A DNA stretch of 64,000 nt, from NCBI RefSeq assembly GCF_905171765.1, contig NC_053390.1:589614293-589678292 (forward strand), in the 5' to 3' direction. The stretch comes from Bufo bufo (Eukaryota; Chordata; Amphibia; Anura; Bufonidae). A program made the translations under genes and the position numbers. Positions 44,848-56,157 of the stretch are shown here, piece after piece; the first letter of the stretch is position 1, and the number at the start of each line of letters is the position of its first letter. A model generated the notes under the pieces. It worked only from the letters and a program-made list of their open reading frames with translations. It searched no databases and was not told the DNA's origin.

Positions 44848-45053
44848 AGGAAACACAGCCCATGTGTCAGCCCCGTCTCACAGACCGACAGCGGTTTTTC
44901 CTGATAGTACTCACATTGTCATGTGAGTACAGTACAATAGACCTGCAGTCAGATAGGAACGCATTTCATCGTAAATCATATGATGCAGTGCGCTTGTGTC
45001 ACAGGAGCTGTCGTTCCAGGAGATGTGTCCGAGACATGGGCTGCGTTTCCTGA
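44848..45053. mobile_element. Inverted-repeat MITE just downstream of a pde5a exon
   Basis: Ends AGGAAACACAGCCCATGTGTC and its near complement GACATGGGCTGCGTTTCCT. Arms also share 'ctgtcg'/'cgacag'-type words and central 'cacattgtcatgtg'. It starts 34 bp after the donor of the exon at 44814. No duplication resolved. Confidence 0.65.
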
Positions 45054-46619
45054 ACATGGTTCTGTGACTGCGCGCTTACACAACTTGTGTGATCACAATA
45101 AATTAATGAAGACAACTGTAGAAATACAACATAGGAGTGGACGCATGACAAGCTGATCTTGTCCTGATGTATTACTTCCATTTACCTCCTGCCCATAGAC
45201 TAATTCAGACATAGACACCCCCGTTAGACAAATTTTCTCCTAAATAAATTTTCTTTTAGAACAGAACATTAAAAAGAAACATAATTTCCTTAAATGCTCT
45301 GACGATAATACATTGTAATATAACATCGACTATAACATTATAATGTAGTCCAGTGAGAAGCTGTAAGACGACTGGCTGCAGCAGGAACCTCCCTGCCGAG
45401 TCCCTTCGTACTTGACTGAGCCCTCGTTCACTCTCCAGCTGGAGCTGATCAGCAGCAAAGTACCCCCCTTTGTTCCCTGCAGGATTTCTACCATACTGTT
45501 TGTGTCAGGATAATGCAAAGAGTGGTGCAGACTAAATGCTAAGGGCAACTTTATTTCTTATTTACTATTAGCCTTCATTAATGGGTTGTGTTCCTTTAAA
45601 GGTTTTTTTTCATCAATTCGATTTATCAATTATGGATGGGTGATTAATGATAATTGGGGGATCCAAACAATTTACATCACACATATTGCTAGAACAGGTG
45701 ACCACTATCCCCCAACCCTCCTCACCAGGTCATCTCCCATAGAATTGTATGGAGTAGCAGTGTCCATTCTCAGCCATTGCGTCATACAACTTGCACTAGA
45801 ACCTGTTTTTGCATTTGATGGAGTGTTTGGACACCCCAGTAATCTTATGTTATAAGCTTGTAAAACCATTAAATATGTCAAGTATTCTGTCACATCTGGG
45901 TATATGCTTTACCCATAAAATTAGATTTTTTTTTTGAAGAGGTGGGTCTCAATTATAAGTTTTCATACTTTCCATCCTGCTACAATTTCAGCCCTCCAGA
46001 ATACCTTCAGACACTGGGGAACAGACATGCAGCCAGAAGTATGCGGTCTGGAAAGAATAGTATAGATTTGCTAAGTAAAGTGATGATATGTACTGTCAGG
46101 TTTCTCAGCCTGACAACATTTCTCATGTACAATCACTCCAGTACTACCCATTGTAGAGCAGGAAATAGATAGTAATAATGCGATCCTCTGTCATGGCTGA
46201 GCAGCCTGACAGGACCCTTCAATCGTACATGAGATATGCTGACAAGCTGAGCAACCTGACATTATATATCATCACCATGCAGTGATTTCAGCGCCAGTAT
46301 GCAGTATATTCAGGCTTAGCCCCCTCATTCCTCTAAGCAGATTTGGAGGCAACCCTTTCTAGTCACATTCCAGGTCAAGTCAATGGAGGCCATTTTGATA
46401 CATTCCCTGATGACCACTTTAAGTCTATAGATATTTTCAAAATACATCATGTACCCTCCCACTCGCTAAACTGTCTAACTGGGAGAAGATTACTCTTCTG
46501 ATTTTATTGTTTCCCCAACATTTACCATCATTGTAGCTGCCTGACTTTCCCACTGGCATATATCCACACAATATTTGTGGTTTGTCCTCTATTTTGTATT
46601 ATCTCCAAAACTGCAGTTA
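45054..46619. other. pde5a intron; one inverted-repeat MITE
   Basis: At 46079-46280 two 50-bp arms mirror each other: 'gtgatgatatgtactgtcag' with gtttctcagcctgacaacatt, against the complement at 46225-46280. 45560-45870 contains pieces typical of TTAA MITEs ('ccaaacaattta', 'ctcccatagaattgtatgg'). No gene. Confidence 0.55.
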
Positions 46620-46694
46620 GGGTACTTTCACACATGGGTTTTTGGTGGTGTTTTTCTGCACGTTTCTGTTTTTATTGGCATTGTTGCACCTGTG
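46620..46694. mobile_element. Harbinger-type MITE, left piece (split by the DIRS element)
   Basis: Starts GGGTACTTTCACACATGGG after TTA (46617-46619). The rest is at 57776-58130, which ends CATGTGTGTAAGGACCC followed by TTA (58131-58133). Together they make a MITE of about 430 bp with a TTA duplication, interrupted at a TTTT by the DIRS element. Confidence 0.8.
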
Positions 46695-46698
46695 TTTT

Positions 46699-46840
46699 CT
46701 CGCCCATTCCATTGGGGGACACAGACCATGGGTATAGCTTAGGCCATTACTAGGAGGAGACACTATGCAAATAATAAAAAACAGCTCTTCCTCCACTGTC
46801 TATACCCCCATGCTCCTACAGGAGGACCTCAGTTTTAGCT
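46699..46840 (+). repeat. DIRS left inverted terminal repeat
   Basis: From 'ctcgcccattccattggggg' to 'ggaggacctcagt'. TTTT (46695-46698) precedes it and also follows the right end, in line with integration by recombination at a short T tract. Confidence 0.88.
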
Positions 46841-47549
46841 TAGTGTCGGATAAGGAGGTGACACTCCTGCTCCTGCAGGGTTGTCCCTGTAGTTTTTTCT
46901 TCTCCTGTTTGTTTTTTTCTAAACAGAGGACGCAGGGTCGCATGGTGCGTCCCTGGTCTCTCAGTGGAGCGAGCGCCTGGGTCGAATGGCCGTCCCCGGC
47001 TACCTCCCTTTCCCCCCAGAAGATAAGTGGAACCGGGCTCGACCTGCAACTCCGGTGGCCTACCAGATCCGGGGTCACCTAGTCCTGCCCTCTATCCAGT
47101 GCATGGCCACTCCTTGTGCCAGATGACTGAAGAGGTGAACCCTACTGGTCCGGTACAGAGGGTGAAGACTGCAGGACCCAGATAAGTACATCGGCTCTCC
47201 TGCATGCTCCCCCTCCCCCCGTGCTCACACTGTGACACGGTTCTTTAGGGCTTACCTGTGGATCTGGGAGGGCCGGCTGGGTGAGAGGGAGGAGGGATTC
47301 CTTCTTGTTCCCTGCATTCTGGCGGTGGGCTCCATTTTCGGAGCCGGGGTCTGCCTTTTGTCATAGTTCCCGCGCGCGCGATTTTTCCCCGCGATCTGTG
47401 ACATGACTGGGGGGGCGGAGCCTATCGCGTCAGCTCCGGCGCTTCCGCTTTGCCTCAGCGCCTCTCTGCGCTTGAATGCTACTCCAGCTCCTCACAGGTC
47501 ACGGTAGGACAGATAGTGTTCCGCAAAGCTGTAGGAAACCCTGACTCCG

Positions 47550-48986
47550 GGATTGCCGCCATCATGCCAAGACCTGGGGCCCCCAAAAAATCTAAAGCGA
47601 CACCTCAGGTCCCACTGGGATCCTGTAAGGTCTTGCCACTATCGGTTACAGGTTCCTGTGACTCTTGCCTTGCCTTGGGACAGGATCATCCACCTCCTCC
47701 TCCCCCTCCACCAAACCAGCCCCGCCCCTTCGGAGCCCTAGCTAGGGCGGCCTCGGACTTGGCCCAAGTCTCGCGCGCGGCCATGGCCTTTATGGAACGC
47801 ATGGCGGCCACTGATCCACCGCCTGTGGTTAGCACTGCTCCACCTCACGGTGCCCCCCACAGAGGATGCTCGACCGTTAAGAGGCAGCGTACGCAGCAGC
47901 ATCCCTCCTCAGATGACTCTGCTTCCCCCCCTCGCCTGGAGGCGTGTTTAGCCTCTCCTTCTCGCAGGGATTACAGGTCTGAATGGGAAAGGTCCGGCTC
48001 GGACGTGGACACGGAGCCGGAACCCTCACCTAAGCTCTCCACCATGGTGGCAGACTTGGTCACGGCGGTACGTGACACCTTTGACAGGGGGAACCTCCTT
48101 CTACTAGTAGCCAGGAATTCCCCCTCTTCCATTCCAGAAAACCAGAGGCAGTCACATTCCCCATTCATGGCGAGTTCGCCAAGGTCCTTTCTAAGGCTTG
48201 GGAACGCGCTAATCACCGCTTTTCTGCTACGAGGCGTATGGATATTCTTTATCCTTTCCCGGCAGATAACGTGCAGCAGTGGTCTTCTCCTCCTAAGGTC
48301 GACCCGCCGGTGGCCAGATTGGCTAAGAATACGGCAATACCAGTCCTGGATGGGTCCTCCCAACAGGACTCAGTTGACAGGCGTTTGGACTCTCTTTCCA
48401 AAGCCAGATTCTCTCTGGCGGGCACAGGTCTGCGGCCCGCGTTCGCCTCGGCCTGGGTAGCCAGGACGCTTTTGGTGTGGTTGCAGCGCCATCATCAGGA
48501 CCTCGCGGAGCAGGATGCCTCTGCAGACACCCTAAACTTCATCCTCCAGATGAAGTTTAGGCCTCTGTGAGGCCTCATTGGACGTCAGCACTCTCTTTGC
48601 GCGGATTTCGGCCCTCTCACGCAGCGCAGGGAGGTCTGGTTGAAGGTCTGGGACGCCGACACTTTCTCCAAGCTAACCTCCCCTTTGCGGGCTCCAGGCT
48701 CTTCGGTGCTAAGCTGGATGAGATTATCTCTGGCGCTACGGGGGGCAAGAGTACACACCTGCCCCAATCTAGATCCAAGCACGCCTTCAGAGCTCGCCCC
48801 TCTGGCTCTAGAAACCAGTCCTTTCGGCGCTTCTCCTCCTCCAGGTCTGCGACAGCCCCCTCCTCCGGCGGCTCTCAGGACTCCCGCAAGAAGCCTTCCT
48901 TTAAGCCTCAACCTTCCTGGCGCCCACGGGCACAGTTCCAGGGGAGTTCTGCCCGCTCCGCGGTTCCCAAGCAGTCCTCTGCCTGA
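47550..48986 (+). pseudogene. DIRS gag-like protein, frameshifted
   Basis: Starts near 47563 (MPRPGAPKKSK...) with a Pro-rich segment (eight Pro in a row at about 47695-47718) and acidic/Ser-rich linker 'SGSDVDTEPEPSPK'. It then passes through frame changes into 'MDILYPFPADNVQQWSSPPK' (48238-48570) and, in a third frame, 'RLFGAKLDEIISGATGGKST' (48700-48760), a block characteristic of DIRS gag, ending in a basic Ser/Arg-rich tail (to 48986). Presumed to package the RNA. Two frameshifts at least. Confidence 0.75.
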
Positions 48987-49049
48987 AAGGGCGCCCCCAC
49001 CGCTTGCGGTGGGGGGGCCGTCTGCTCTCCTTTCAGCATGTCTGGAGGG

Positions 49050-50787
49050 CTCACGTTCAAGACGCCTGGGCCTTGGAAATTGTAACTCCCGGTTACAAGA
49101 TAGAATTAGTTTCCAGACCTCCGAAACGTTTCTTTCCTCAAAGAAGGAGGGATCAGTGTGTCCGGTCCTGGACCTGAAGCTGTTAAACAAGTCCCTGCAG
49201 GTGCGGAGGTTCCGGATGGAATCCCTCTGCTCAGTTATTGCTTCTATTCTTCCAGGGGAGTTCCTCGCGTCGGTGGACATCCGGGACGCCTATCTGCATG
49301 TCCCTATCGCAGAATCTCACCACAGGTTCCTGCGCTTCGCCATTGGCGACCATCATTATCAGTTCGTCGCCCTTCCCTTTGGGCTGGCGACAGCCCCGCG
49401 GGTATTCACAAAGATCTTGGCGCCGATCATGGCGCTTCTCCGTACCAGGGGCATATCTCTGCTGCCCTACCTGGACGACATTCTGATAAAGGCTCCCTCT
49501 CGTCCCCAGGCCGAAGACAGCGTCAGGATCACTGTTCAGACTCTGCAACAGTTCGGCTGGCTGATCAACTTCCCGAAGTCCTCTCTCCAACCTTCCCAAA
49601 GGGTGACCTTCCTGGGGATGATTATGGACACTACTGCAGCCCGGGTATTCCTCCCGGATTGCAAGTTCTCACGGATACGGGAGTCGGTGTCTCGCATTCT
49701 GCATTCCCCGTGTCTCTCCATGCAGGTTCTGGGGCTTGCAGGTTCTGGGGCTTATGGTGGCCTCCTTCGAGACAGTCCACTTTGCCCAGTTTCACACTCG
49801 GCCTCTGCAGCAGGCGATCCTGTCTTTCTGGGACAGGACATCGAAGGGTCTGGACTCTCGGATCCGTCTTCCTCCTCGGGTACGCATGAACCTCCCGTAG
49901 TGGCTGTCCCCTCAGAATCTGACTTCGGGGAAATCCTTCCTCCCAATCTCCTGGACAGTCGTCACCACCGATGCCTGTCTCCTGGGTTGGGGCTGCGTTC
50001 TCCGGGCTCGGACGGTTCAGGGGGTATGGTCAGAAGTGTAAGCTCGCCTTCCGATCAACATATTGGAGATCAGAGCAATTTTCCTCTCTCTGTCTCATTG
50101 GACCCCCCTCCTAACGGTTCTCCCGGTAAGGATCCAGTCGGACAATGCCACAGCTGTGGCCTACATCAATCATCAGGGCGGAACCCGCAGCCGGCTGGTG
50201 ATGCAGGAGGGGAAGAGGATCCTCCAGTGGGCGGAGGCTCACGTTCCAATATTGTCTGCAGTGTACATCCCAGGGGTCGAAGACTGGACGGCGGACTTTC
50301 TCAGCCGCAACAGGGTGGATCCGGGAGAGTGGTCTCTGCATCCAGACGTATTCGAGGACATCTGTCGCCGTTGGGGTCGCCCGGACGTGGACTTGATGGC
50401 GTCCAGGCTCAACAACAAGGTTCCCACGTTCCTGGCCCGAGCTCGGGATCCGGAGGCGTACAGGGTGGACGCTCTGGTGTCTCCGTGGCAAGACTTCGCA
50501 CTCCTCTATGTCTTCCCACCACTGCCTCTACCCCCAAAGGTTCTTTGCAGGGTCGCGGCAGAAGCAATCCCGACCATCCTCATCGTTCCCGATTGGCCTC
50601 GCCGCGCCTGGTTCTCGGAGGTCACTCGGATGCTGGCGGACCTTCCGTGGGCTCTTCCTCTCAGGGAGGACCTGCTGTCTCAAGGACCTCTCTTCCACCA
50701 GAATTTACAATCACTTTGTTTAATGGCGTGGCTGTTGAGACCACCATCTTGAAGAAGAGGGGCTTCTCGGACTCTGTCGTGAAGACC
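49050..50787 (+). pseudogene. DIRS reverse transcriptase, RNase H and methyltransferase-like region
   Basis: RT: 'PVLDLKLLNKSLQVRRFRME' (49165-49220), 'FLASVDIRDAYLHVPI' (first Asp), 'FVALPFGLATAPRVFTKIL' and 'LLPYLDDILIKAP' (catalytic, about 49465-49500). The frame shifts near 49740. RNase H follows in another frame: 'TTDACLLGWG', 'LEIRAIFLSL' (Glu), 'RIQSDNATAVAYINHQGG' (Asp) and 'GVEDWTADFLSR'. Then 'GRPDVDLMASRLNNKVP' and 'PWQDFALLYVFPP', a segment that in DIRS elements precedes the YR and is annotated as methyltransferase-like (50331-50700). The next gene, YR, begins just before the gypsy insertion at 50788. Confidence 0.88.
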
Positions 50788-51439
50788 TGTAATGACCGGC
50801 GTCACGCAAAGGGAGGTAAATGGGAAGGCCCTGTCCAAGGGAGAGGGAAAGATGGTGACCCCTGATTCACCTTGTGGCTGGCACCTGACTGCCCTGACGT
50901 CCCTAGACTGGTTCCTCACCCGTACGCCGATCACGTGCCTAAACCCTGGCTTTCCCTAAGATGAGCCCCATGTAGTGAACGGGGCGGTGGGATCACTAGT
51001 CCGCACCACTGACACTAAGAGGAAAACATCAAGGAGAGGACAGACAATACAGACAAATATATAATCCCAGGTGGGCGACAACAGCAGACCACCAAGGCCC
51101 AACAGGGATCCGGCGGGTAACGTTCTGGAACAACAACCAGGGAACACAGCCACATAGCTCCAGTGGGTCAGTATAGAAGTCCAGGCAGGAAGCTCTATAT
51201 CTGGCAACCAGAGAAGTGAGAGATGGGAATATAAGGAGGTTGGGATTGCTGGACAAGAAACAGCTGAGGAGGAGAAGCTACGGATCCCTGAGTGAGCCAA
51301 AAAGGATTGCAAGGCAAACCCAGAAAGCTACCATTAATAAACAGCACTGTCTTTAGACATAGAGCGCGCAGCCACCCGCTGCGACTTCCTGACCTCGGGT
51401 ATAACAGAGTCAGGCGTGGCTCTTGACACCCTCGTGACA
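50788..51439 (-). repeat. 3' LTR of the gypsy element, 652 bp
   Basis: Matches 55594-56152 nearly base for base except for about 95 bp (50875-50972) present only here. On the - strand it begins TGTCACGAGGGTGTC and ends GGTCATTACA. A purine-rich tract (- strand, 'agagaggggggtac', + strand 51440-51455) adjoins it as the probable polypurine primer site. Confidence 0.95.
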
Positions 51440-52030
51440 GTACCCCCCTCTCTACGAGGGGCCTCCGGACACTCAGGACTAGGTCTCTCAGGATGAGAGG
51501 CATGAAAAGCCTGAACTAACCTGTTGGCGTTTACCTCAGACGCTGGAACCCACATTCTTTCCTCGGGACCGTAACCCCTCCAATGCACCAGATATTGAAG
51601 AGAGCGGCGGACCCGACGAGAATCAACAATTTTGGATATTTGAAACTCTAGATTACCATCCACAACAACAGGAGAAGGTGGCAGTGGTGACGGTTCTAGA
51701 GGTGGAACATACTTCTTGAGTAACGACTTATGGAAGACGTTATGGATTTTAAAAGTCTGAGGTAGCTCCAGGCGAAAAGCCACGGGGTTAATGATGGCTA
51801 CTATTTTGTAAGGGCCAATGGACCTAGGACCCAGTTTCCAAGAGGGAACCTTTAATTTAATATTCCTAGTAGACAACCACACATAGTCATTCACTCCTAG
51901 GTCCGGACCTGGCGACCGTCTCTTATCAGCCATGCATTTATATTTACCTCCCATATTTTTCAAATTAGCTTGCACTTTCTGCCATACAGAAGAAAGAGAT
52001 GACGAAAACCGTTCCTCTTCGGGAACCCCA
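51334..52030 (-). pseudogene. Gypsy integrase C-terminus with chromodomain
   Basis: The frame contains 'DYVWLSTRNIKLKVPSWKLG' and 'NVFHKSLLKKY' (integrase C-terminal/GPY-like region), then a chromodomain: 'EFQISKIVDSRRVRR...YLVHWRGY...WVPASEV' (51530-51660). Chromodomains steer integration of chromoviruses towards marked chromatin. Three aromatic positions expected in the methyl-lysine cage are not all obvious (F, W and W are seen). The frame runs 106 bp into the LTR before its stop at 51334. Confidence 0.9.
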
Positions 52031-52994
52031 GAAGACCCCCCTCTTTGAAAGTACAGAATTGGGGATGAAAACCATATGCACCAAGAAATGGTGACTTGCC
52101 AGTAGATTCCTGACGGCGATTATTTATGGCAAACTCGGCTAACGGTAAATATGATGACCACACCTCTTGATTTTCAGACACAAAACATCTTAGATATGTC
52201 TCAAGGTTTTGGTTGGTACGCTCAGTCTGTCCATTCGACTGAGGATGGAAAGCTGAGGAAAAGGACAAGTGTACCCCCAAACGGGAACAAAAAGCTTTCC
52301 AAAATTTAGAAATAAACTGGGTTCCCCGATCCGAAACAACATCGGAAGGGACCCCGTGAAGCTTCACGATTTCACTGATGAATACCTGAGCAAGAGTCTT
52401 AGCATTAGGTAGTGCGGGTAACGCAATGAAGTGTACCATTTTGCTAAACCTGTCCACTACTACCAAGATAACTGTTTTACCCGCAGACAAAGGTAAGTCA
52501 GTGATAAAATCCATTGACAGATGTGTCCATGGCCTATTGGGAATGACAAGTGGCAATAAAGAACCTGCAGGACGTGTATGAGAGACTTTCGCGCGCACAC
52601 AAGTAGAACAGGAAGACACAAAATCCATTACATCCTGACGCAACCTTGGCCACCAAAAACGACGAGACAATAGCTCCAAGGTTGCTTTACTACCCAGGTG
52701 CCCAGCAAGTGCCGAATTATGATGTTCCTTTAATAATTTGAGACGCAGGTTTAACGGTACAAACAATTTCTCTGAGGGGCAAGAGACCGGGGCGTCCCCC
52801 TGGGCCTCTAACACCTTCCCCTCCAGAAGCGAGTGTACCACAGAGACAACCACTCCTCTTTGTAGAATGGGTACCAGATCACTCACATTACCCCCTCCAG
52901 GGAAACAACGAGATAGTGCATCTGCCTTGGTATTTTTTGCCCCAGGACGATAGGTAATAACAAAGTTAAACCTGGTAAAAAAAATAGCGACCAC
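51960..52994 (-). pseudogene. Gypsy integrase core
   Basis: An HHCC zinc-binding N-domain ('HHNSALAGHLG', 'SSCSTCVRAKVSH') is followed by the catalytic core: D in 'SMDFITDLPLS', D in 'VVSDRGTQFISKFW', E in 'FHPQSNGQTERTNQ'. Frameshifts at about 52980 (a T run) on the 5' side and about 52030 on the 3' side separate it from RNase H and the chromodomain part. Confidence 0.93.
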
Positions 52995-54651
52995 CTAGCT
53001 TGTCTGGGGGTGAGACGCTTAGCTGAGTCGAGGTACAGAAGGTTTTTGTGGTCCGTAATCACAGTGACTGGGTGGATTGCCCCCTCTAAAAAGTGACGCC
53101 ATTCTTCAAACGCTAGTTTAATAGCTAATAGTTCCCTATTGCCAATATCATAGTTCTTCTCTGCTGCAGATAGTTTTTTAGAAAAGAACGCACAAGGACG
53201 CTATTTGCCAGGAGACAGACCCTGAGACAGCACAGCCCCCACTCCCACCTCTGACGCATCAACTTCAACAATAAAAGGCTGGGAGACATCAGGTTGGATT
53301 AGTTCAGGTGCCGAGGTAAACCTCTCTTTTAGAGAGGAAAAAGCAATTTTAGCGGCGTCAGACCATTTAGAAAAATCAGTCCCCTTCCTAGTCATGTCAG
53401 TAAGGGGTTTTACAATCACCGAATAATTTTTTATGAACTTTCTATAGAAATTTGCGAAGCCCAAGAACCGTTGCAGTGCTTTGAGGTTCTCAGGAAGATC
53501 CCAATCTAAAATTGCCTGGACCTTCCTAGGATCCATACGGAAACCTGAAGCAGATAATAAATAACATGCACCTCATGTGTTTTCAGATCAGATGAATAAA
53601 TTAAAATATCATCTAGGTATATCACCACAAACCTGCCGATAAGATGACTAAAAATGTCATTAACGAAATGTTGGAAGACAGCAGGAGCATTGGTCAGACC
53701 AAAAGGCATGACTAGATTTTCATAATGCCCCTCAGGGGTGTTAAAAGCTGTCTTCCACTCATCCCCTTCCTTGATACGAATCAGATTGTAGGCCCCCCTA
53801 AGATCAAGTTTGGAGAACCACCTAGCACCCGCAATCTGATTAAACAGGTCAGGAATGAGAGGAAGAGGGTATGGGTCTCGGATGGTTATCCGGTTTAATT
53901 CGCGAAAATCTAGGCAAGGACGCAGGCCCCCATCTTTCTTTTTAACGAAGAAAAACCCTGCAGCCACGGGTGAAGAAGAGGGTCTGATGTGTCCCTTAGC
54001 CAAGCTCTCGGAGATATAATCTTTCATGGCTTGTCTCTCCGGACCCGAAAGATTATATAACCTGGTCTTGGGTAATTTTGCCCCGGGAATCAGGTTAACC
54101 GGGCAATCATAAGGACGGTGAGGTGGTGACTTCTGGCAACCCTTTTCAGAAAAAACGTCCTCAAAGTCCGAAACAAATGTAGGTAGGGTAGCTATGGAGG
54201 CGACTAAGCAATTGCTATTTAAGCAATTTTCTCTGCAATGCTCACTCCACTCCAATATCTCCCTGGCCTGCCAATCCACCACTGGATTGTGCGCTACCAA
54301 CCAGGGAAGACCGAACACCACAGGAGTGGGAAGCCCCTCCAGAACATAACATGAAAGCCACTCGTTATGGTGGTCCCCTACCCGAAGGTGTAAGTTATGG
54401 ACAATGTGAGTGAGGTTTCTCTGAGACAGAGGAGCAGAATCAATGGCGAAATAGGGGATAGGTCTCTGTAGCGTAGAGAGAGACAAACCCATAGTGTGGG
54501 CAAAATGGGCATCTATCAAATTTACTCCTGCTCCACTGTCTAGAAAAAAAGAAATAGTCTCCGTCTTAACACCAAAAACAACAACCGCTGGCAACACAAA
54601 TTGCGATGTTCGTATGGGAGAAACGTATACCCCCCGGCTGACATCCTCCAC
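52985..54651 (-). pseudogene. Gypsy protease, reverse transcriptase and RNase H
   Basis: Protease '[12 protein letters not shown]' (about 54540); RT with '[20 protein letters not shown]', '[15 protein letters not shown]', '[13 protein letters not shown]' and '[12 protein letters not shown]' (53600-53640). After a frameshift near 53540 come the connection domain 'FLGFANFYRKFI' and RNase H start 'FIVEVDASEVGVGAVLSQ'. A TAG at 53199-53201 then interrupts RNase H, which continues with '[18 protein letters not shown]' and '[11 protein letters not shown]'. Pol is in a different frame from gag, as expected for frameshift expression in this group. Confidence 0.92.
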
Positions 54652-54662
54652 ACAGCCTGGGG

Positions 54663-55523
54663 TTAGAAGTTTTCCGACGGTCTTTTGTTTTTGAGAAAGG
54701 AAGGACAGACATTAATAAAATGACCCCTCTCCCCACAGAAAAAACAAACCCTACGCCTACGGCGAGCCTCAGGAGGACGGACCTGACGAGTAGTTCCTCC
54801 TAGCTGCATAGGCTCGTCTAGGTCCGTACAGACTAACTGCTGCTTGGGAGGGGTTACCAGTTGCTCCGGATTTTTCAATCTGTCCCTAAGTTGTCTATCT
54901 ATCCTGATAGAAAGGGACATAACCGCATCAAGGGAACAGGGATTCTCATACAGCGCAAGCGCATCCTTAATCCTTTCGGATAACCCAGAGCAGAACTGAC
55001 TACTGAGAGCCGGGTCGTTCCACTGGGTATCCGTAGCCCACCTACGGAACTCTGAGCAATACTCCTCTACTGGCCGCTCTCCCTGTAGGAGTCTCCGTAA
55101 CTTTGATTCAGCCAGTGCGATTCGGTCAGGGTCATCATATATGAGACCCAAGGCCCCAAAAAATTCATCCACTGACCGGAGAGCCTGGGAATCAGTAGGT
55201 AAAGAGAACGCCCAGGATTGTGGGTCCCCCTGGAGCAGGGAAATAACAACCCCCACCCGCTGTTCTTCATTACCAGAGGAGTAAGGGCGCAGTTTAAAAT
55301 ATAATTTACAGGCCTCACGGAACGTCACAAATTTGTCCCTTCCCCCAGAAAATCTGTCAGGAAGAGCAACCTTGGGTTCCGCAACAACCTGGTTACCTGT
55401 AGCAACCGCTGGGCTTGCGGTCTGTAGCAATTGCTGCTGTTGCTGGAGGACCGACGCCTTCAATCCTGCCACCTCCAAAGACAGGCCTTGAAGTTGCTTT
55501 GACAAAGCAGCAATTGGATCCAT
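54663..55523 (-). CDS. Gypsy gag, 286 codons, open
   Basis: An intact frame. An N-terminal coiled-coil-like segment with a Gln run (residues about 27-35) is followed by the capsid-like region ('[20 protein letters not shown]', '[20 protein letters not shown]') and one CCHC zinc knuckle, [14 protein letters not shown], near the C-terminus after a run of Arg. It forms the particle and binds the element RNA. It resembles the gag of sushi-like Ty3/gypsy elements. The start ATG at 55523 lies 70 bp from the 5' LTR. This is the only uninterrupted gene of the copy. Confidence 0.9.
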   Translation of the reverse strand: MDPIAALSKQLQGLSLEVAGLKASVLQQQQQLLQTASPAVATGNQVVAEPKVALPDRFSGGRDKFVTFREACKLYFKLRPYSSGNEEQRVGVVISLLQGDPQSWAFSLPTDSQALRSVDEFFGALGLIYDDPDRIALAESKLRRLLQGERPVEEYCSEFRRWATDTQWNDPALSSQFCSGLSERIKDALALYENPCSLDAVMSLSIRIDRQLRDRLKNPEQLVTPPKQQLVCTDLDEPMQLGGTTRQVRPPEARRRRRVCFFCGERGHFINVCPSFLKNKRPSENF

Positions 55524-55593
55524 ACTGGATTCTAAGTAGGTAGAAAGAAAAAGTTTTTTTTTTTTACCTACACAAAATAAGGACCAGATATAA

Positions 55594-56152
55594 TGTAATG
55601 ACCGGCGTCACGCAAAGGGAGGGAAATGGGAAGGCCCTGTCCAAGGGAGAGGGAAAGATGGTGACCCCTGACTCACCTTGTAATGTAATGAACGGGGTGG
55701 TGGGATCACTTGTCCGCACCACTGACACTAAGAGGAAAACATCAAGGAGAGGACAGACAATACAGACAAACATATAATCCCAGGTGGGCGACAACAGCAG
55801 ACCACCAAGGCCCAACAGGGATCCGGAGGGTAACGTTCTGGAACAACAACCAGGGAACACAGCCACACAGCTCCAGTGGGTCAGTATAGAAGTCCAGGCA
55901 GGAAGCTCTATATCTGGCAACCAGAGAAGTGAGAGATGGGAATATAAGGAGGTTGGGATTGCTGGACAAGAAACAGCTGAGGAGGAGAAGCTACGGATCC
56001 CTGAGTGAGCCAAAAAGGATTGCAAGGCAAACCCAGAAAGCTACCATTAATAAACAGCACTGTCTTTAGACATAGAGCGCGCAGCCACCCGCTGCGACTT
56101 CCTGACCCCGGGTATAACGGAGTCAGGCGTGGCTCTTGACACCCTCGTGACA
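55594..56152 (-). repeat. 5' LTR of the gypsy element, 559 bp
   Basis: Partner of 50788-51439. Where the other LTR has about 95 extra bases, this one has 'ccttgtaatgtaatgaacgg'. On the - strand a TGG lies 6 bases inside the LTR edge ('tggtccttattttg'), a possible primer-binding site; I could not assign the tRNA. Confidence 0.93.
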
Positions 56153-56157
56153 AGACC

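Larger units (their letters stand above)
50788..56152 (-). mobile_element. Ty3/gypsy chromovirus-type LTR retrotransposon, TSD AGACC
   Basis: 5.37 kb on the - strand, inserted in the DIRS YR gene with a perfect 5-bp duplication AGACC (50783-50787, 56153-56157). It has two LTRs starting TG and ending CA, and the order gag, protease, RT, RNase H, integrase, chromodomain. No envelope gene is present. The coding part has several frameshifts and stops, so this copy is dead. The gag type resembles the sushi-like group from which some vertebrate genes were domesticated (inference). Confidence 0.95.

Noticed and set aside
48585..49280. 231-residue - strand frame opposite the DIRS gag
   Set aside because: Shadow of G+C-rich coding sequence on the + strand; no recognisable domain.
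48640..50865. A single 741-residue protein as one gene
   Set aside because: Only the part with RT motifs (about 49140-49740) is real; before it the true gag is in another frame, after it RNase H is in another frame, and it ends inside the gypsy LTR.
50788..56152. Endogenous retrovirus with envelope
   Set aside because: No envelope frame between the chromodomain and the LTR; the integrase-chromodomain order and gag type are Ty3/gypsy.
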